Shown here in pieces: positions 5,345-7,943 of a stretch of 7,943 nucleotides of DNA (position 1 is the stretch's first letter; the number at the start of each line of letters is the position of its first letter). The translations under genes were made by a program, and so were the position numbers. The notes beneath the pieces were generated by a model that did not search any database, had not been told where the DNA came from, and saw only the letters and a list, made by a program, of their open reading frames with translations. Source of the DNA: Bacteroidota bacterium (lineage in GTDB: Bacteria; Bacteroidota; Bacteroidia; Flavobacteriales_D; Sanyastnellaceae); contig JAQCID010000042.1 in NCBI GenBank assembly GCA_027618855.1, forward strand, positions 1-7,943. Direction: 5' to 3'.

Positions 5345-7789
5345 ATGAGCGAGCAATCAAAACCCAGAAAAACACTTTGGAAAATGTTGTTGTTTTTAGC
5401 AGGATTAAGCCCTCTTATCGGAATAGGGGCGCTTGTCATTGTTGCCCTAACGGGTGACCTTCCAAATACGGAAACCCTTGCAAATCCAAGAACTTTCCTT
5501 GCAACGAAGATCTACACAATGGACGGGAAGGTCCTTGGAAGTTATTACAAAGAAAACCGATCTGAGGCCAGGTATGAAGATCTGCCAAGCCACCTTAAAG
5601 AAGCACTTATTTCTACAGAAGATGTGAGATACAGTCATGATGGGGTGGATTTCTATGGATTGGGGCGTGCAATCGCATTTTTGGGGAAGCGTGGTGGAGG
5701 ATCTACGATCACGCAGCAACTCGCAAAATTACTTTTTACGGAAGAGTACGAGTCAACGACCTTTTTTGAAAGAGCCCTGCTTCAAAAACCCAAAGAGTGG
5801 ATTATTGCATCACGGTTAGAACATCACTATACCAAGGGTGAAATCATGACGATGTATTTGAATCGCTATGATTTTTTAAATCAAGCTGTCGGAATTCGAA
5901 GTGCAGCGAACATTTATTTTAACAAGGAGGTGGGTGATTTGAAGGTTGAGGAATGTGCGATGCTTGTGGGGATGTTAAAGAACAGTGCACTTTTCAACCC
6001 TTTGCGAAGGATGGAACTTGTGACTACTCGTAGGAATGTTGTCCTCAACCAAATGCAGAAATACGGGTATCTCGAAGAGTCCGTATCGGATTCACTCAAG
6101 GAATTGACCATTACTTTGAGTTATCAGAAAGTAAGTCACAACGAAGGTGCTGCTCCGTATTTTCGGGAGAGATTACGTTCGAAGTTAAAGAGTGTTTTCT
6201 CTGAGAAAAACAGAGACGGGAGTTACGTGATCTGTCAAGCTGATGGCTCCCCATATAATATCTATCAAGACGGACTTCAGGTGCACACAACTATAGATAG
6301 CCGTCTCCAGAAATATGCGGAAAATGCCGTTAGCACATATCTCGGAGGAGAACTACAAGCTGCTTTTGAGAAAGACCTTACAAACAGGAATAAGTCGACC
6401 TATCCATTTTATGACGGCATAAAACCTTCGGCAAAGAAGAACATTTTAGACATTGCAACAAGAGATTCTGACAGATATAAAAAAGCAAACGGTGAGCTTT
6501 GCCCTGGATGCAACAGGCCCGATTTTTACATTAAAGATCACCGTTTTGAGAACGGTGACAAAGGCTTTAAATGTGAGCCAGATAAAAAAGGATGCGGTCA
6601 TATTTGGATGGGCTTGAGTACGGAAGCGTTCAATAAATCCATGCATAAACCCGTAAAAATGAAGGTTTTCAGTCACGCGGGTCTAATAGATACAGTACTC
6701 ACACCTATGGACAGCATTGTGCATCGCAAAAAGACTTTGCACGCGGGGCTGCTTGCGATAGAACCTTCCTCAGGTCAAATTAAAGCTTGGGTAGGCGGTA
6801 TCGACTACAGGTTTTTCCAGTATGACAATGTGGATTTAAGTAAACGTCAAGTGGGGTCAACCTTTAAACCATTTGTTTACGCCACAGCCTTGAGGATGGG
6901 GATGAATTCCTGTGATGAATTGCCAAATCACGTGACATGTATTGACCTTCCGGAGGGATATGATCCCCCGAGATGGTGTCCAGAAAACTCATCTGCGAAA
7001 TATGGTGAAATCGTGACTTTAGAATATGCACTGGCGAATTCTATGAATACAATAACAGCCAAGCTCATTAAAGATTTGGGTACTGACAGAGTCATCAAGT
7101 TGGCACATGCCTTAGGGATAAAAAGTGACATTCCCAACGTGCCTTCAATCGCACTTGGTGTTGCGGAGCTCAATCTAAAGGAGATGGTTGCCGCAAATTC
7201 TTCCCTCGTAAATGGAGGGGTTTATATTGAACCTACATTCTTAATCAGGGTAGAGGACAGATATGGCAACACCATTTATGAGCCCAATCAAGAGATGAGG
7301 CAGGGGTTAGATGAGGTTACATCTTATAAAGTAATTAGAATGATGCAAGGTGTTGTGGATGGAGCATGGAACGAAGAACTACAGAAACGTACAGGAACGG
7401 GCGTTCGACTACGTTACGATTCGGACAAAAGAGATTATGACGGAATTAAATTTCCGATGGCAGGAAAAACAGGGACAACTCAAAACAATACGGATGGATG
7501 GTTTATGGGTTTAACCCCTGATCTGGTAACCGGGGTTTGGGTTGGCGCGCAAGACCCTACGATAAGGTTCTCCTCAACTCGCTATGGACAAGGCGCCAAT
7601 ACAGCGCTCCCCATCTATGGATTCTTTATGAAAGACACTTACGCCGATGAGGGAGTCGCACTTTCAAGGCGAGAATTTACAAGACCAGAATCGCTTGGTG
7701 CAGACACTTTGGATTGTAAGGAGCAAGCATCTATAAAAGGACATACCTTCGATTCAGACGGGTTCGACGATTCAGACCTTTTTAACTAA
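5345..7789 (+). CDS. mrcA: bifunctional class A penicillin-binding protein (PBP1A-like) with a cysteine-rich insertion
   Basis: It polymerises lipid II into glycan strands and cross-links the peptides in the periplasm. Starting at the ATG at 5345 gives 814 residues; a TTG seven codons earlier is open but less likely. One membrane anchor lies at about 11-36. The GT51 glycosyltransferase domain (about 50-230) has ISTEDVRYSHDGVD (89-102; catalytic Glu92), GGSTITQQLAKLLF (118-131) and EIMTMYLN (166-173; second Glu166). The transpeptidase domain (about 460-765) has SxxK at Ser505-Lys508 (QVGSTFKPF), SMN at 566-568 and KTGTT at 708-712, so both activities look intact. The linker (about 310-460) holds a four-cysteine module at 386-417. 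The C-terminal tail is acidic. It diverges from rseP and is followed after 18 bp by a CoA-transferase gene. The symbol is used at class level; Bacteroidota paralogues are not resolved into PBP1A or PBP1B here. Confidence 0.95.
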   Translation: MSEQSKPRKTLWKMLLFLAGLSPLIGIGALVIVALTGDLPNTETLANPRTFLATKIYTMDGKVLGSYYKENRSEARYEDLPSHLKEALISTEDVRYSHDGVDFYGLGRAIAFLGKRGGGSTITQQLAKLLFTEEYESTTFFERALLQKPKEWIIASRLEHHYTKGEIMTMYLNRYDFLNQAVGIRSAANIYFNKEVGDLKVEECAMLVGMLKNSALFNPLRRMELVTTRRNVVLNQMQKYGYLEESVSDSLKELTITLSYQKVSHNEGAAPYFRERLRSKLKSVFSEKNRDGSYVICQADGSPYNIYQDGLQVHTTIDSRLQKYAENAVSTYLGGELQAAFEKDLTNRNKSTYPFYDGIKPSAKKNILDIATRDSDRYKKANGELCPGCNRPDFYIKDHRFENGDKGFKCEPDKKGCGHIWMGLSTEAFNKSMHKPVKMKVFSHAGLIDTVLTPMDSIVHRKKTLHAGLLAIEPSSGQIKAWVGGIDYRFFQYDNVDLSKRQVGSTFKPFVYATALRMGMNSCDELPNHVTCIDLPEGYDPPRWCPENSSAKYGEIVTLEYALANSMNTITAKLIKDLGTDRVIKLAHALGIKSDIPNVPSIALGVAELNLKEMVAANSSLVNGGVYIEPTFLIRVEDRYGNTIYEPNQEMRQGLDEVTSYKVIRMMQGVVDGAWNEELQKRTGTGVRLRYDSDKRDYDGIKFPMAGKTGTTQNNTDGWFMGLTPDLVTGVWVGAQDPTIRFSSTRYGQGANTALPIYGFFMKDTYADEGVALSRREFTRPESLGADTLDCKEQASIKGHTFDSDGFDDSDLFN
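6500..6601 (+). other. zinc-ribbon-like module encoded within the PBP gene
   Basis: Residues 386-419 of the penicillin-binding protein hold Cys386-x2-Cys389-x20-Cys410-x6-Cys417, with GlyHis directly after the last Cys. The surroundings (CPGC, GFKC, GCGHIW) look like the two knuckles of a zinc ribbon. Flanking sequence on both sides (an N-terminal stretch with TTIDSRLQKYAE, and a C-terminal one with LTPMDSIVHRKK leading to the transpeptidase) is normal for Bacteroidota PBP1A, so this reads as an in-frame insertion or replacement in the linker. Since the anchor is N-terminal, the module should be periplasmic. Metal binding is inferred; a pair of disulfides is an alternative. Confidence 0.6.
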
Positions 7790-7807
7790 TACACGAAAAG
7801 AAATAGA

Positions 7808-7943
7808 ATGGCGATTTCAAAAGAAATAAATGGTGTAGAAGAAGCTTGTAAAGATGTAAGAAATGGCATGACGTTCATGCTAGGCGGGTTTGGTCTTTGT
7901 GGAATTCCAGAAAATTGTATAGAAGAACTGGTCAGATTAGGGG
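7808..7943 (+). CDS. scoA: 3-oxoacid CoA-transferase subunit A, N-terminal part (cut by window edge)
   Basis: The ATG at 7808 opens a frame that runs to the right edge (45 codons visible). Residues 19-37 contain MTFMLGGFGLCGIPENC, the signature of the family I CoA-transferase alpha subunit (GGFGLxGIPE). This enzyme moves CoA from succinyl-CoA to acetoacetate or a related 3-oxoacid in ketone body and short-chain acid use. A subunit B gene (scoB) would be expected just beyond the window. Full-length subunits have about 230 residues, so only a fifth is seen. The leader before the ATG is A-rich (gaaaagaaatag) with no Shine-Dalgarno sequence. It is 18 bp after the penicillin-binding protein gene, on the same strand and with no terminator between, so readthrough is likely. 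AtoD-like acetate CoA-transferase is a possible alternative name. Confidence 0.88.
   Translation, partial: MAISKEINGVEEACKDVRNGMTFMLGGFGLCGIPENCIEELVRLG

Noticed and set aside
1..7943. Insertion sequences, CRISPR arrays, phage genes or toxin-antitoxin pairs
   Set aside because: No transposase, integrase, regularly spaced repeat or small paired gene was found on either strand; the spacers are all under 100 bp.

Overview
The window looks like chromosomal DNA from a member of the Bacteroidota, probably a Flavobacteriales-like lineage. The evidence is a TonB-dependent receptor with an N-terminal carboxypeptidase-regulatory-like domain and the family's 'SGFSYGAGSRV' plug motif, start codons without Shine-Dalgarno sequences, a near-consensus Bacteroidota promoter (TTTG...TAnnTTTG), and Bacteroidota-type versions of RseP, PBP1A and ScoA. 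The genus cannot be read from this sequence alone.

Layout: (1) Positions 1-1399, minus strand: the N-terminal 466 residues of a TonB-dependent outer-membrane receptor, cut by the left edge. (2) A 93-bp divergent spacer (1400-1492) carrying an inverted repeat placed nearly symmetrically beside the two start codons. (3) 1493-2587, plus strand: DprA, the RecA loader for single-stranded DNA in natural transformation. (4) 2526-3884, minus strand: a CPA-superfamily sodium/proton antiporter, convergent with dprA and overlapping its coding end by 62 bp. (5) 3926-5254, minus strand: RseP-type site-2 protease, 41 bp upstream of the antiporter and probably cotranscribed with it. (6) A 90-bp divergent spacer (5255-5344) with a good promoter candidate for rseP. 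(7) 5345-7789, plus strand: a class A (bifunctional) penicillin-binding protein. (8) From 7808, plus strand: the first 45 residues of subunit A of a 3-oxoacid (succinyl-CoA:acetoacetate) CoA-transferase, 18 bp after the penicillin-binding protein and cut by the right edge.

Most of the content is envelope biology: nutrient uptake across the outer membrane, ion homeostasis and regulated intramembrane proteolysis in the inner membrane, and peptidoglycan polymerisation in the periplasm. DprA and the CoA-transferase are housekeeping or accessory neighbours. There are no RNA genes, insertion sequences, CRISPR arrays or phage genes, and no gene-free stretch longer than 93 bp.

The most unusual feature is a four-cysteine, zinc-ribbon-like module (CxxC-x20-C-x6-C) in the PBP, just before its transpeptidase domain and predicted to lie in the periplasm. 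Next are the dprA/antiporter coding overlap, with a candidate dprA terminator inside the antiporter gene, and the shared inverted repeat between the receptor gene and dprA. I saw no clear evidence of a wholly new multi-gene system.
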